From Actinoplanes liguriensis (lineage in GTDB: Bacteria; Actinomycetota; Actinomycetes; Mycobacteriales; Micromonosporaceae), in the NCBI GenBank assembly GCA_000715855.1, contig KL571234.1:86231-95050 (forward strand): a stretch of DNA of 8,820 bases, read 5' to 3'. The notes beneath the pieces were generated by a model. That model ran no database searches, was not told the DNA's origin, and saw nothing but the letters and a program-made list of their open reading frames with translations. The translations under genes were made by a program, and so were the position numbers. Shown in pieces: positions 1 through 6,570 of the stretch. Each line of letters opens with the position of its first letter. The stretch's first letter is position 1.

Positions 1-17
1 ATGTGTATAAGAGACAG
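1..17 (+). other. Sequencing adapter remnant (Tn5/Nextera mosaic end)
   Basis: The first 17 bases, ATGTGTATAAGAGACAG, are identical to the last 17 bases of the 19-base Tn5 mosaic end used in Nextera transposase libraries (AGATGTGTATAAGAGACAG). This is library sequence left at a contig edge, not genome. It happens to be in frame with the following gene and supplies a false ATG, giving the artefactual N-terminus MCIRDR. A natural Tn5 end is very unlikely, because no transposon sequence adjoins it and it sits exactly at the window edge. Confidence 0.96.
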
Positions 18-18
18 G

Positions 19-579
19 ACCGACGGCGTGGTGACGCTGCGCCCGCTCGGTGAGGACGACGTGCCGTTCTACACCGAGCTGCACAGTCTGCCGGACGTGG
101 TGGCGACCAGCGTGCCGCCGATCCCGCCGGGCCCGGCGGAGGTGCGCCGCCGCTGCTCCTGGGCCGCCTCGCACTGGCTGGCCGGCGGGCGCGCCGACAT
201 GATCGTGGTGGACACGGCGAGCGGGCTCCCGGCCGGTGAGATCTCGCTCTACTACCAGGAGCCGCGCACCGCGCAGGCGATGATCGGGTACAGCATGATG
301 CCCGCGTTCCGCGGTCGCGGGCTCACCACCCGGGCCGCGAAACTGATCGCGCTCTGGGCCTTCGCGGAGACCGGTGTCGCCCGGCTGATCGCCGGGACGC
401 TGCCGGACAACCTGGGGTCGCAGCGGGTGCTGATGAAAGCCGGATTCCGACGGGAGGCCTACCTGCGCTCCCGGCTGCCCGGCGTGGCCGGCACCCGCCA
501 TGACGACGTCCAGTTCGTCCTGCTCGCCGAAGACCTGCTCGCGCAGGCCTCCGGCGGGGAGCTCACCCAGCCAGGCTGA
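19..579 (+). CDS. GNAT family N-acetyltransferase (RimJ/RimL type), 5' truncated
   Basis: Predicted acetyl-CoA dependent N-acetyltransferase; the acceptor (protein N-terminus, amino sugar or small amine) cannot be told from sequence. Genomic coding begins at TDGVVTLRPL, the usual first beta strand of RimJ/RimL-type GNATs, so only a few native residues appear to be missing. The acetyl-CoA binding motif A is seen as IGYSMMPAFRGRGLTTRA, with the R-G-R-G-L pyrophosphate loop. The motif B region is NLGSQRVLMKAGFRREAYLR, which carries the N-x-x-S-x-R-V-x-x-K-x-G-F signature of the family. The native start is lost: the upstream ATG is adapter sequence. In-frame GTGs at 28 and 31 exist, but using them would trim the first strand. 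The gene is convergent with hpf and its last 17 bases overlap the hpf stop end. It is not part of the usual conserved neighbourhood, so its link to the mtr operon is probably only positional. The family is clear; the substrate is unknown. Confidence 0.88.
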   Translation, partial: TDGVVTLRPLGEDDVPFYTELHSLPDVVATSVPPIPPGPAEVRRRCSWAASHWLAGGRADMIVVDTASGLPAGEISLYYQEPRTAQAMIGYSMMPAFRGRGLTTRAAKLIALWAFAETGVARLIAGTLPDNLGSQRVLMKAGFRREAYLRSRLPGVAGTRHDDVQFVLLAEDLLAQASGGELTQPG

Positions 580-1180
580 GGATTCCGTAGTCGTAGCCCC
601 GGCGGCGGTAGACGACGCTGGGACGGCCGCTCTCCTTGTCCTGGAACAGATAGAAGTCGTGCCCGACGAGTTCCATCTGGAAGAGCGCGTCGTCGACGGT
701 CATCGGCTCACCGGAGTGCTCTTTCTCGCGCACGATGCGCCACGGCTGGCCGTCCTCGTGCTCGCTGAGCTCCTCGGCCTCCGGCCTCGCGGTCAGCGTG
801 GCGGTGCCACCCCTGGTCAGGTCGGTGGGAAGATTGGCGGTGGCGGCGGCGACCGAAACCGGCGCATGCCGTCCGCGGTGGACGCGGCGCCGGTCGGCGG
901 AGCGGCGCAACCGGGCGTCCAGCTTGTTGATGGCGCAGTCCAGAGCTGCGTAGAAATCCTGTGCCTGGGCCTCGGCGCGAACCACCGGCCCCTTGGTCAT
1001 GACCGTGATCTCGACGCGCTGGCAGGTGTCTGCCTGACGCGGATTCCGTTCATGGAACAGCTCGACGTCGACCCGAATCAGCTTCTGGTCGTAGCGCTCG
1101 ACCTTGCTCAGCTTCTCGGCGACATGCTCTCGATAGTGGTCGGGAACCTCTACGTTGCGGCCCTTGACGACAATGTCCAC
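563..1180 (-). CDS. hpf: Ribosome hibernation promoting factor, long form
   Basis: Long-form HPF of 205 residues, which binds the 30S decoding region through its N-terminal domain and dimerises through its C-terminal domain to form inactive 100S ribosomes in stationary phase or stress. The N-terminal S30AE domain (about residues 1-100) starts MDIVVKGRNVEVPDHYREHV and contains VEITVMTKGPVVRAEAQAQD and the YAALDCAINKLDARLRR helix. A variable acidic linker follows. The C-terminal dimerisation domain (about 140-205) has MTVDDALFQMELVGHDFYLF and ends SVVYRRRGYDYGILSL. I chose the GTG at 1180 because GGGGGAGG lies 6 bases upstream and the protein then begins as its homologues do. The ATG at 1231 would add 17 unrelated residues and lies at the edge of a palindrome. 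It lies downstream of the mtrAB-lpqB-comF genes, as in mycobacteria, but 288 bases separate it from comF, so it probably also has its own promoter. Confidence 0.95.
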   Translation of the reverse strand: MDIVVKGRNVEVPDHYREHVAEKLSKVERYDQKLIRVDVELFHERNPRQADTCQRVEITVMTKGPVVRAEAQAQDFYAALDCAINKLDARLRRSADRRRVHRGRHAPVSVAAATANLPTDLTRGGTATLTARPEAEELSEHEDGQPWRIVREKEHSGEPMTVDDALFQMELVGHDFYLFQDKESGRPSVVYRRRGYDYGILSLAG

Positions 1181-1186
1181 TCGTGA

Positions 1187-1194
1187 CCTCCCCC
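1187..1194 (-). promoter_or_regulatory. Ribosome binding site of hpf
   Basis: The minus strand reads GGGGGAGG, 6 bases before the GTG at 1180-1178. This fixes the GTG start over the upstream ATG at 1231. The left half of the site is also the right arm of a small inverted repeat (1191-1196 with 1208-1213). Confidence 0.75.
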
Positions 1195-1229
1195 AACGTG
1201 TTGATCTTTGGGGCGCCGGCAGCCGGCGC
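1191..1229 (-). promoter_or_regulatory. Two adjacent hairpins in the hpf leader
   Basis: On the minus strand, GCGCCGGC-T-GCCGGCGC (1229 down to 1213) is a perfect 8-base inverted repeat around one base. It is followed directly by CCCCAA (1213-1208), an 11-base loop and TTGGGG (1196-1191). The two structures share base 1213. The second hairpin's 3' arm forms the upstream half of the hpf Shine-Dalgarno sequence, so it could hold the site closed. The inverted repeats are seen directly; a role in translation control is inference. Confidence 0.45.
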
Positions 1230-1358
1230 ATCGTGATGCTTGAGAAGGACGCCGCGCACCTGGAAGAGAAACGGATCGGCGCGGCAGACGTGGGTGAGAC
1301 GACTCCTTTCCGGTACGGCGAGAAACGCTGCTCCCGGTGGCGGGTAAGTTGATGAACC

Positions 1359-1384
1359 CTACCCTCGTCACCTAGACGCTAACC
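1359..1384 (-). promoter_or_regulatory. Possible stress-sigma (SigB/SigF-like) promoter for hpf
   Basis: On the minus strand, GGTTA (1384-1380) is followed by a 15-base spacer and GGGTAG (1364-1359). This is close to the SigF/SigB-type pattern of actinobacteria (GTTTA-N15/16-GGGTAT). Transcription from here would give an hpf leader of about 170 bases that includes the two hairpins. Control of hpf by a general stress sigma factor would suit its function, but the match is imperfect and untested. Confidence 0.3.
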
Positions 1385-1458
1385 TGCCGATCCCTGCGAG
1401 TCACCCCTCGTTGGGGATACCGGACGGCTGACGTTCGCCTCTATCGGCGCACGGAGGC

Positions 1459-1472
1459 TTGACTGCAGTCAA
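1459..1472. repeat. 14-base perfect palindrome at the comF stop codon
   Basis: TTGACTGCAGTCAA reads the same on both strands. The comF TGA stop (1471-1469) lies inside it. It has no loop, so as RNA it would be a poor hairpin; as DNA it has the form of a binding site for a dimeric protein. Function unknown. Confidence 0.5.
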
Positions 1473-2188
1473 ATTCCCGGACAGTTTCGGCGCAGTTGTG
1501 TCGCTGCCAGAACCGCGGCGCCCGTGACCTGCATGTCCGCCTCCTCTAGACGACGTACCGCAGCGGCCAGCGTGGCCCCGGTGGTGACGATGTCGTCCGC
1601 TACCACCAGCGTGCCTCTCATCGCGGCGCCGCGCCGCGGATTGCTGATTCGAGCCGGTTTGATTCGCAGCGAATTGACAGCCGCTGTCGACCTTGCGGCA
1701 GCATCCAATGACGTGGAGTCAGGTTTGGGCAGCGCACGCAACGGTTGCTCGACCCGGGCGGCCCACCCGGCGGCCCGCAACCGCTGGACGGCGTGGGCGC
1801 TCAGGCGGGACATGTGGTCGCCGTAACGCTCCCGCCGCGCCGCCCGGGTGGACGGCACCGGGACGATCAGCACCGGCCGGTCGCGTGGCGCGATCGCCGC
1901 GACCGCGCCGGCGAGCAGCGCGCCCAGCGGCCCGGCAAGCCGATGACGACCCTTTTCCTTGTACGCCAGCAACGCCCCGCGCAGGGCGCCCGCATACGGC
2001 CCCACGGCCACGCAGGGCGGGAAGCCGGGCGGCGGTGGACTCGGCGACGACCAGGCCGGCCGCAGCCCCTCCAACTCGGTCACGCAGGCCGGGCAGGCGC
2101 CGTGCCGCAGCCGGGTGCGCTCGGCGCCGCAGCCCGCGCAGGCGCTCGGCAGGACCAGGTCGGCGAGCTCCCCGAAAAGGTCTGTCAC
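1469..2188 (-). CDS. ComF family phosphoribosyltransferase-like protein
   Basis: ComF-like protein of 239 residues. The family combines an N-terminal zinc-finger-like region with a type I phosphoribosyltransferase fold; it is needed for DNA uptake in naturally competent bacteria, while its role in actinobacteria is not established. Visible are two Cys pairs, C17-x2-C20 and C32-x2-C35, and the PRPP-binding loop VVADDIVTTGAT at about residues 195-206, with the paired acidic residues intact. The stretch LIVPVPSTRAARRERYGDH is the usual central ComF motif. I place the start at GTG 2188 because its GTGA overlaps the lpqB TGA stop, a typical coupled junction. The longer frame back to 2344 adds about 52 residues that lie over lpqB and look like shadow translation. 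No strong Shine-Dalgarno is present, consistent with re-initiation after lpqB. Rv3242c is the corresponding mycobacterial gene by position. Confidence 0.88.
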   Translation of the reverse strand: MTDLFGELADLVLPSACAGCGAERTRLRHGACPACVTELEGLRPAWSSPSPPPPGFPPCVAVGPYAGALRGALLAYKEKGRHRLAGPLGALLAGAVAAIAPRDRPVLIVPVPSTRAARRERYGDHMSRLSAHAVQRLRAAGWAARVEQPLRALPKPDSTSLDAAARSTAAVNSLRIKPARISNPRRGAAMRGTLVVADDIVTTGATLAAAVRRLEEADMQVTGAAVLAATQLRRNCPGI

Positions 2189-4020
2189 TGCAGATAGAAC
2201 GGCGCGGTCGGGACGAGGCTGCCGGGCGCCTGCGAGGGCTGCCCGGCCAGCCGGTCGACGCCGATCTGCCGGGGAGCGGCAAGCACCTCCCAGGCCGCGC
2301 CCTGGTAGGAGCAGGAGATGTCCCCCGAGGTCTGGTTCGGCCACAACGGATTCGCCGGGTAGGCGGTCAGCGACTCCACCGGCTTGTCACCGAGGTCGTT
2401 GACCCGCGGGTTCTGCAGCGCGCCGTCGATCGACACGTCCGCGATCGTCGTGCGGTTGTCCGAGGACCGGACACCACCCACCAGGAGCCAGCCCTCACTG
2501 CTGAAGCTCACCGCGGTCACCGACTCCAGCCCGGCCGGCCGCAGCAGCTGCGGGGTGCCGAGCGCGGGCGAATCCCCGTTCATGCTGAGCGACACGCGGT
2601 ACAGCTTGTTGTCCACCACCAGGACCAGCCGGCGCCCGTCCGGCGCCACCGCGACCGCGCTGATCGTGGTGCCGGGGCCGGTCCACGGCATCGGCTGGGC
2701 CCGGCTCTTCTCCGGGGCGAAGGAGTAGAGCTTGCCGTTCGCCGTGATCAGGCCCACCGCGCCGCCGGGCTTGCCCGGGTCGATGATCGCCCAGGTGGGC
2801 GTGCCGAGCGTGCCGGAGAGCCCGCTGATCGCTTGCAGGGGCGCCTGCGCGTCCTTCACGGCGGCGGCCACCCGCAGCACGTCGGCCGACTTGCCGCTGC
2901 GGGTCACCACGGCCGCGTAGTTCTCCGCGGGCGAGGAGCTCATCGCGGCGAGCCGGATGTCCTTGTTCTGCTCCGGCACCAGCACCGGTGGCTGGGCGGT
3001 CGCGTTGGCCGACTCGGAGAGCCGCCGGATCCGGCCCTCGTAGACCACGAAGCTGTCCGGATCCGTGGTGAGGCGGGACGCCTGGTTGCTGGCGTAGTAG
3101 TCGTCACCCGAGTACGACCCGGCGTCCTGATGGCCGAACCGCAGGACCAGCGCGGTGTCCCCGGAGAGGAACGACCGCAGCGACCACTGCAACTGCTGCC
3201 GCAGCCGGCTCAGCGCCAGCGCGGTGTCGGTGGACGGCAGCCCCAGCGTGCTCATCGTGATCACGAGCTTGTTGTTGCTGATCTCCGGCACCTTGCCGAT
3301 CAGCGTGGTGCCGTCCGCCAGCTGGGCGACCGAGAGCCACGGCGCCGGGCCGTTCACCAGCCAGTTCATGACCGCGGTGGGCCGCTGCTCGACCGGCACC
3401 GTGTCCGGCATGTAGCGAACATCCGGGACCAGGCCGGTGTAGTCGGTGTTCCAGAAGTAGATCGTGTGTTCCTGGTAGTAGTTCCGCAGCACGTCGGCGT
3501 TGATCAGCAGGGCGGACGGGGCCTCGGCGACGAAGTAGCCGGACTTGCCGGCGGTCTGCACCACCTTGATGACGGAGGTGACCGGACGGGCCTCGGCGGC
3601 CGGCTCCAGAAGGCCGAACTTGTCGAGCGTGCCGACCTGCTCGTAGGACAACCGCACCTCGTCGCTGCCCTGATTCCACAACGGCGTCGCGGTCAGACGG
3701 ATCACCGTCAGGTTGGCGCCCTTGGGATCGAACCGGTGCTTCGCATCGTCGGTCATGAACGTGCGCATCCGGTCGGCGGCGGAGTCCAGGTCGCCGGCCG
3801 CGACCTTCAGATAGTTCTCCACGAAGGTCACGCGGTCGGTGGCGGTGTCCCGGGAGATCTGGCCCGGATCGCGGCCGGTGCCGGAGGTGATCCCGGGCGA
3901 GGGGCCGGAGCCGACCACGGTCACCCCGGACTCGTCCGGAATCCCGCAGGCCGCCGTCAGGAACGCCACCAGCACGATGACAGCCGGCAACACGAGCGGC
4001 CGGGCACTACGACGAATCAT
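2185..4020 (-). CDS. lpqB: Lipoprotein LpqB, MtrAB-associated, GerMN domain and beta-propeller
   Basis: LpqB, 611 residues, is the surface lipoprotein encoded with MtrAB and known in mycobacteria to interact with the sensor kinase MtrB. The N-terminus is a lipoprotein signal peptide: RR at residues 3-4, a hydrophobic core, and lipobox LTAAC with the lipidated Cys at 25. Residues about 60-195 form the conserved N-terminal region (VTFVENYLKVAAGD...). A GerMN domain spans roughly 205-300 (PVEQRPTAVMNWLVNGP, then LALSRLRQQLQWSLRSF). From about 320 onward WD-like blades give a beta-propeller (DGRRLVLVVDNKLYRVSL; SFSSEGWLLVGGV). The ATG is preceded by GAGGTGA with about 4 bases spacing inside mtrB. 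It overlaps the mtrB stop as TGATG and the comF start as GTGA, so the products are probably made together. Length matches the family and there is no sign of damage. Confidence 0.95.
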   Translation of the reverse strand: MIRRSARPLVLPAVIVLVAFLTAACGIPDESGVTVVGSGPSPGITSGTGRDPGQISRDTATDRVTFVENYLKVAAGDLDSAADRMRTFMTDDAKHRFDPKGANLTVIRLTATPLWNQGSDEVRLSYEQVGTLDKFGLLEPAAEARPVTSVIKVVQTAGKSGYFVAEAPSALLINADVLRNYYQEHTIYFWNTDYTGLVPDVRYMPDTVPVEQRPTAVMNWLVNGPAPWLSVAQLADGTTLIGKVPEISNNKLVITMSTLGLPSTDTALALSRLRQQLQWSLRSFLSGDTALVLRFGHQDAGSYSGDDYYASNQASRLTTDPDSFVVYEGRIRRLSESANATAQPPVLVPEQNKDIRLAAMSSSPAENYAAVVTRSGKSADVLRVAAAVKDAQAPLQAISGLSGTLGTPTWAIIDPGKPGGAVGLITANGKLYSFAPEKSRAQPMPWTGPGTTISAVAVAPDGRRLVLVVDNKLYRVSLSMNGDSPALGTPQLLRPAGLESVTAVSFSSEGWLLVGGVRSSDNRTTIADVSIDGALQNPRVNDLGDKPVESLTAYPANPLWPNQTSGDISCSYQGAAWEVLAAPRQIGVDRLAGQPSQAPGSLVPTAPFYLQ

Positions 4021-5666
4021 CAGCTCACCTCGGCTGTCCGGTCCCGGGGAATCAGCGGCAGCGGGGCGGCGACCAGGCGATCACCGGCCCGGATCGGCAG
4101 CGTGAGGCGGAACTGGGCGCCCTCGCCCGGCGCGCCCCACGCCTCCAGCCAGCCGCCGTGCAGCCGCGCGTCCTCCGCGCTGATCGACAGGCCCAGCCCG
4201 GTGCCACCGGTCTGCCGGGCCCGCGACGGGTCGGCCCGCCAGAACCGGTTGAAGACCAGGCGCTCCTCACCGGCTTTCAGGCCGATGCCGTGATCCCGCA
4301 CCGTGATCGCGACAGCCGCGTCGTCGGTGGCCATGGTGATCTGCACCGGCCGGGCCTCGCCGTGCTCGACCGCGTTGCCGACCAGGTTGCGCAGCACCCG
4401 CTCGACCCGGCGCGGGTCCACCTCGGCGATCACCGGGCCCTCCGGCAGGTGCAGCTCCAGCTCGACGCCGACCCGCTCGGCCAGACCGGTGAGCCGCTCG
4501 GCGACACGCTCGACGATCGGAACCAGATCGGTGTGCTCGGAGTCCAGCGCGGCGAACCCGGCGTCGAACCGGCTGATCTCCAGCAGGTCGGTGAGCAGGC
4601 CCTCGAACCGGTCCAGCTCGGCCTGCAACAGCTCGGCGCTACGCGCCACGGCCGGATCGAAGTCCTCACGCTCCGAGAAGATCAGATCGGCGGCCATCCG
4701 GACGGTGGTCAACGGGGTACGCAGCTCGTGGGAGACGTCCGAGGTGAAGCGCCGCTGCAGGCGGGACATCTCCTCCAGCCGGACGATCTGGCGTTGCAGG
4801 TTCGCCGCCATCTGGTTGAACGCGGCCGCGAGCAGGGCCAGGTCGTCCTCGCCGTCGACCTTCATCCGCTGATCCAGCAGGCCGGCGGACAGCCGTTGAG
4901 CGGTGCGCGCGGCCACCCGGACCGGGTTCACCACCAGTCGGGTCACCAGGCCCGCCACCACGCCCAGCAGGACCACCAGGGCCAGGCCGGTGACCAGCAC
5001 GGTGGTGCGGATCTGATTGGCGGCGCGATCCTCGGTGGTCAGCGGAACGGCGTAGTAGAGCTCGAGATGGCCGAACTTGGACGGGACCGGCGACCCGTAC
5101 ACCAGATACTTCGTCTGGTGGCCGTTCACGTCGATGGTGCGGATCTGACGGGCCACCCGGGCGTTGTCCGCGACCTGGTGGATCATCTGCATCGTGATCA
5201 GGTCGGAGGCGTCGAACGCGGACACGGTCTGCGGGGCGATCTCCGGATACTGCTCTGCGCGGATCGACACCACGGTGCCGCTGTCACCGGCCTGATCGCC
5301 GTCGTAGAGCTCGTTGACGGTCTCGTTGATCGTGGCGGGCAGCTCCGGATCATACGCCTGCGGGTGCACCGTGAGCTGCTGAGACGCCCACAGCACCTTG
5401 CGCTGCAGGGACGCCGAGATCTCGTCCTGCGCGCGGTTCAGCAGGATGTCGGCGCTGCGCCAGGCGATGAACCAGCCGAACGTCCCGACCAGCAGGCTGG
5501 ACGCGATCAGGGTCAGCGTGACCACGCGGACCTGCAGCGAGCGCCGCCACGAGCGGCGCACCGGCGCGGTATGGCGCTCCAGCCGGTGGGCGACCACGCG
5601 CCAGCTGCGCCGCGCCCCTCGAAGGACGCGACGCAAGGGTTGAGGTAGCCAGGCCGGAGCACGCAT
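4020..5666 (-). CDS. mtrB: Two-component sensor histidine kinase MtrB
   Basis: MtrB, 548 residues, is the membrane sensor kinase that phosphorylates MtrA and links envelope or osmotic state and cell division to gene expression. A basic cytoplasmic N-terminus leads into TM1 (about 47-69). An extracytoplasmic sensor region follows (about 70-220), then TM2 (about 221-245) and a HAMP linker (about 240-295). The H-box is FTSDVSHELRTPLT with phospho-acceptor His 313. The ATP-binding domain shows the N-box LRNLVGNAVEHGE (Asn 431), G1 DHGIGL (458-463), F-box FNRFWR (472-477) and G2 GGTGLGLSI (487-495), all intact. The ATG at 5666 is the first start after an in-frame TAA. It lies 29 bases after the mtrA stop and has no clear Shine-Dalgarno, so translation may depend on mtrA. 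Length is close to mycobacterial MtrB. Confidence 0.96.
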   Translation of the reverse strand: MRAPAWLPQPLRRVLRGARRSWRVVAHRLERHTAPVRRSWRRSLQVRVVTLTLIASSLLVGTFGWFIAWRSADILLNRAQDEISASLQRKVLWASQQLTVHPQAYDPELPATINETVNELYDGDQAGDSGTVVSIRAEQYPEIAPQTVSAFDASDLITMQMIHQVADNARVARQIRTIDVNGHQTKYLVYGSPVPSKFGHLELYYAVPLTTEDRAANQIRTTVLVTGLALVVLLGVVAGLVTRLVVNPVRVAARTAQRLSAGLLDQRMKVDGEDDLALLAAAFNQMAANLQRQIVRLEEMSRLQRRFTSDVSHELRTPLTTVRMAADLIFSEREDFDPAVARSAELLQAELDRFEGLLTDLLEISRFDAGFAALDSEHTDLVPIVERVAERLTGLAERVGVELELHLPEGPVIAEVDPRRVERVLRNLVGNAVEHGEARPVQITMATDDAAVAITVRDHGIGLKAGEERLVFNRFWRADPSRARQTGGTGLGLSISAEDARLHGGWLEAWGAPGEGAQFRLTLPIRAGDRLVAAPLPLIPRDRTAEVS

Positions 5667-5695
5667 AACGCGGCAACATTAGCCGCTGGCGCCGA

Positions 5696-6394
5696 TCAGC
5701 CGGTGCCCGCCTTGTAGCCGACACCGCGGACCGTCAGGATGATCTCCGGCCGCTCCGGGTCCGGCTCGATCTTCGCCCGCAGCCGCTGCACGTGCACGTT
5801 GACCAGCCGGGTGTCCGCCGCGTGCCGGTAACCCCAGACCTGCTCGAGCAGCACCTCGCGGGTGAACACCTGGCGCGGCTTGCGGGCCAGGGCCACCAGC
5901 AGGTCGAACTCGAGCGGGGTGAGCTTGACCTCTTCGCCGTCCCGGGACACGGTGTGCGCCGGCACGTCGATGTTGATCTGGTTGCCGGGCGGGCCGATCG
6001 TGAGCATCTCGGGTGCGGCGTCCTCGCCCCGGCGCAGCCGGGCCCGCATCCGGGCGACCAGCTCCTTGGGCTTGAACGGCTTGACCACGTAGTCGTCGGC
6101 GCCGGACTCCAGGCCGAGCACCACGTCCACGGTGTCGCTCTTCGCCGTGAGCATGACGATCGGAATGCCCGACTCCGCGCGGATAGCGCGCGCGACGTCG
6201 ATGCCACTCATTCCGGGAAGCATCAGATCCAGCAGAACGATGTCCGGGCGACTCTCCCGGAAAGCGGCGAGCGCGCGTTCGCCGTCCGCCACGAACGAGG
6301 GCAGGAATCCCTCACTGCGCAGGACGATGCCGAGCATCTCGGCCAACGCGGGATCGTCGTCGACGACCAGTACCCGGGCTCTCATGCGGTCCAA
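5696..6394 (-). CDS. mtrA: Two-component response regulator MtrA (OmpR/PhoB family)
   Basis: MtrA, 232 residues, is the DNA-binding partner of MtrB; it is essential in M. tuberculosis and regulates cell division and cell-wall genes there, and development in Streptomyces. The receiver domain (about 6-120) has the acidic pocket VVDDD (11-14), phospho-acceptor Asp 56 in LLDLMLPGM, Thr 83 in MLTAK and Lys 105 in VVKPFKPKE. A winged-helix domain (about 130-229) contains LTPLEFDLLVALARKPRQVF and the recognition region RLVNVHVQRLRAKIE, and ends ILTVRGVGYKAG. I use the TTG at 6394: GGGAGGA lies 10 bases upstream, and M. tuberculosis MtrA also begins M-D-x-M-R. The ATG at 6385 would be 19 bases from that site. 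The gene is first in the mtrA-mtrB-lpqB-comF unit and is insulated upstream by a terminator. Confidence 0.97.
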   Translation of the reverse strand: MDRMRARVLVVDDDPALAEMLGIVLRSEGFLPSFVADGERALAAFRESRPDIVLLDLMLPGMSGIDVARAIRAESGIPIVMLTAKSDTVDVVLGLESGADDYVVKPFKPKELVARMRARLRRGEDAAPEMLTIGPPGNQINIDVPAHTVSRDGEEVKLTPLEFDLLVALARKPRQVFTREVLLEQVWGYRHAADTRLVNVHVQRLRAKIEPDPERPEIILTVRGVGYKAGTG

Positions 6395-6404
6395 TATTGC
6401 ACTG

Positions 6405-6411
6405 TCCTCCC
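6405..6411 (-). promoter_or_regulatory. Ribosome binding site of mtrA
   Basis: The minus strand reads GGGAGGA, 10 bases before the TTG at 6394 and 19 bases before the ATG at 6385. The spacing favours the TTG start, giving an N-terminus of the same form as the mycobacterial protein. Confidence 0.65.
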
Positions 6412-6515
6412 AGTCCCCGCGCTACCCGGGGGCGATCTTGCCCGGCAGCCTACGTGAAAAGCCACCTCGCCCAGAAGGCCGTGAGGACCCGGAAACGCTG
6501 CGTGAAGACATGAAA

Positions 6516-6544
6516 ACGGGCGGTCCCGGTCCGGGACCGCCCGT
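6516..6544 (-). terminator. Intrinsic terminator after the DUF397 gene
   Basis: ACGGGCGGTCCCG (6516-6528) and CGGGACCGCCCGT (6532-6544) are a perfect 13-base inverted repeat with a 3-base loop. On the minus strand the stem is followed at once by TTTT. It lies 26 bases past the DUF397 stop and separates that unit from mtrA. On the plus strand no T-run follows, so it acts mainly for the minus strand. Confidence 0.88.
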
Positions 6545-6570
6545 GGCGCGCACATTCGAAGTATCGGCTG

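Larger units (their letters stand above)
1181..1468. other. Intergenic region between comF-like gene and hpf
   Basis: This 288-base stretch has no convincing gene. It holds the hpf ribosome binding site, two leader hairpins, the possible stress promoter, and near the comF end a short inverted repeat GCCTC/GAGGC (minus strand, around 1435-1458). That last repeat could be a weak hairpin after comF, but no T-run follows it, so I do not call it a terminator. Confidence 0.6.
6395..6570. other. mtrA upstream region
   Basis: These 176 bases hold the mtrA ribosome binding site, the terminator of the upstream DUF397 gene, and between them about 100 bases that must carry the mtrA promoter. A TAGGCT at 6452-6447 (minus strand) fits the TAnnnT form of a -10 element, but I see no good -35 at 17-18 bases from it. 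The exact promoter is not determined. Confidence 0.45.

Noticed and set aside
500..1186. 228-codon plus-strand frame over hpf
   Set aside because: It is antisense to a well-supported hpf and its hydrophobic pattern follows from the codon bias of that gene.
2189..2344. Extended N-terminus of the ComF-like protein
   Set aside because: These 52 residues overlap lpqB and are Arg/Pro/Gly-rich; the GTG at 2188 gives the standard family start and a coupled overlap.
1693..4293. 866-codon open frame on the plus strand
   Set aside because: It lies antisense to comF and lpqB, is very rich in Arg, Pro and Gly, and has no domain. It is the usual shadow frame of high-GC genes.
4158..5648. 496-codon open frame on the plus strand
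   Set aside because: It is fully antisense to mtrB, whose domains and motifs are intact. Its composition (Arg, Gln, His, Gly, Val) is typical of a shadow frame.
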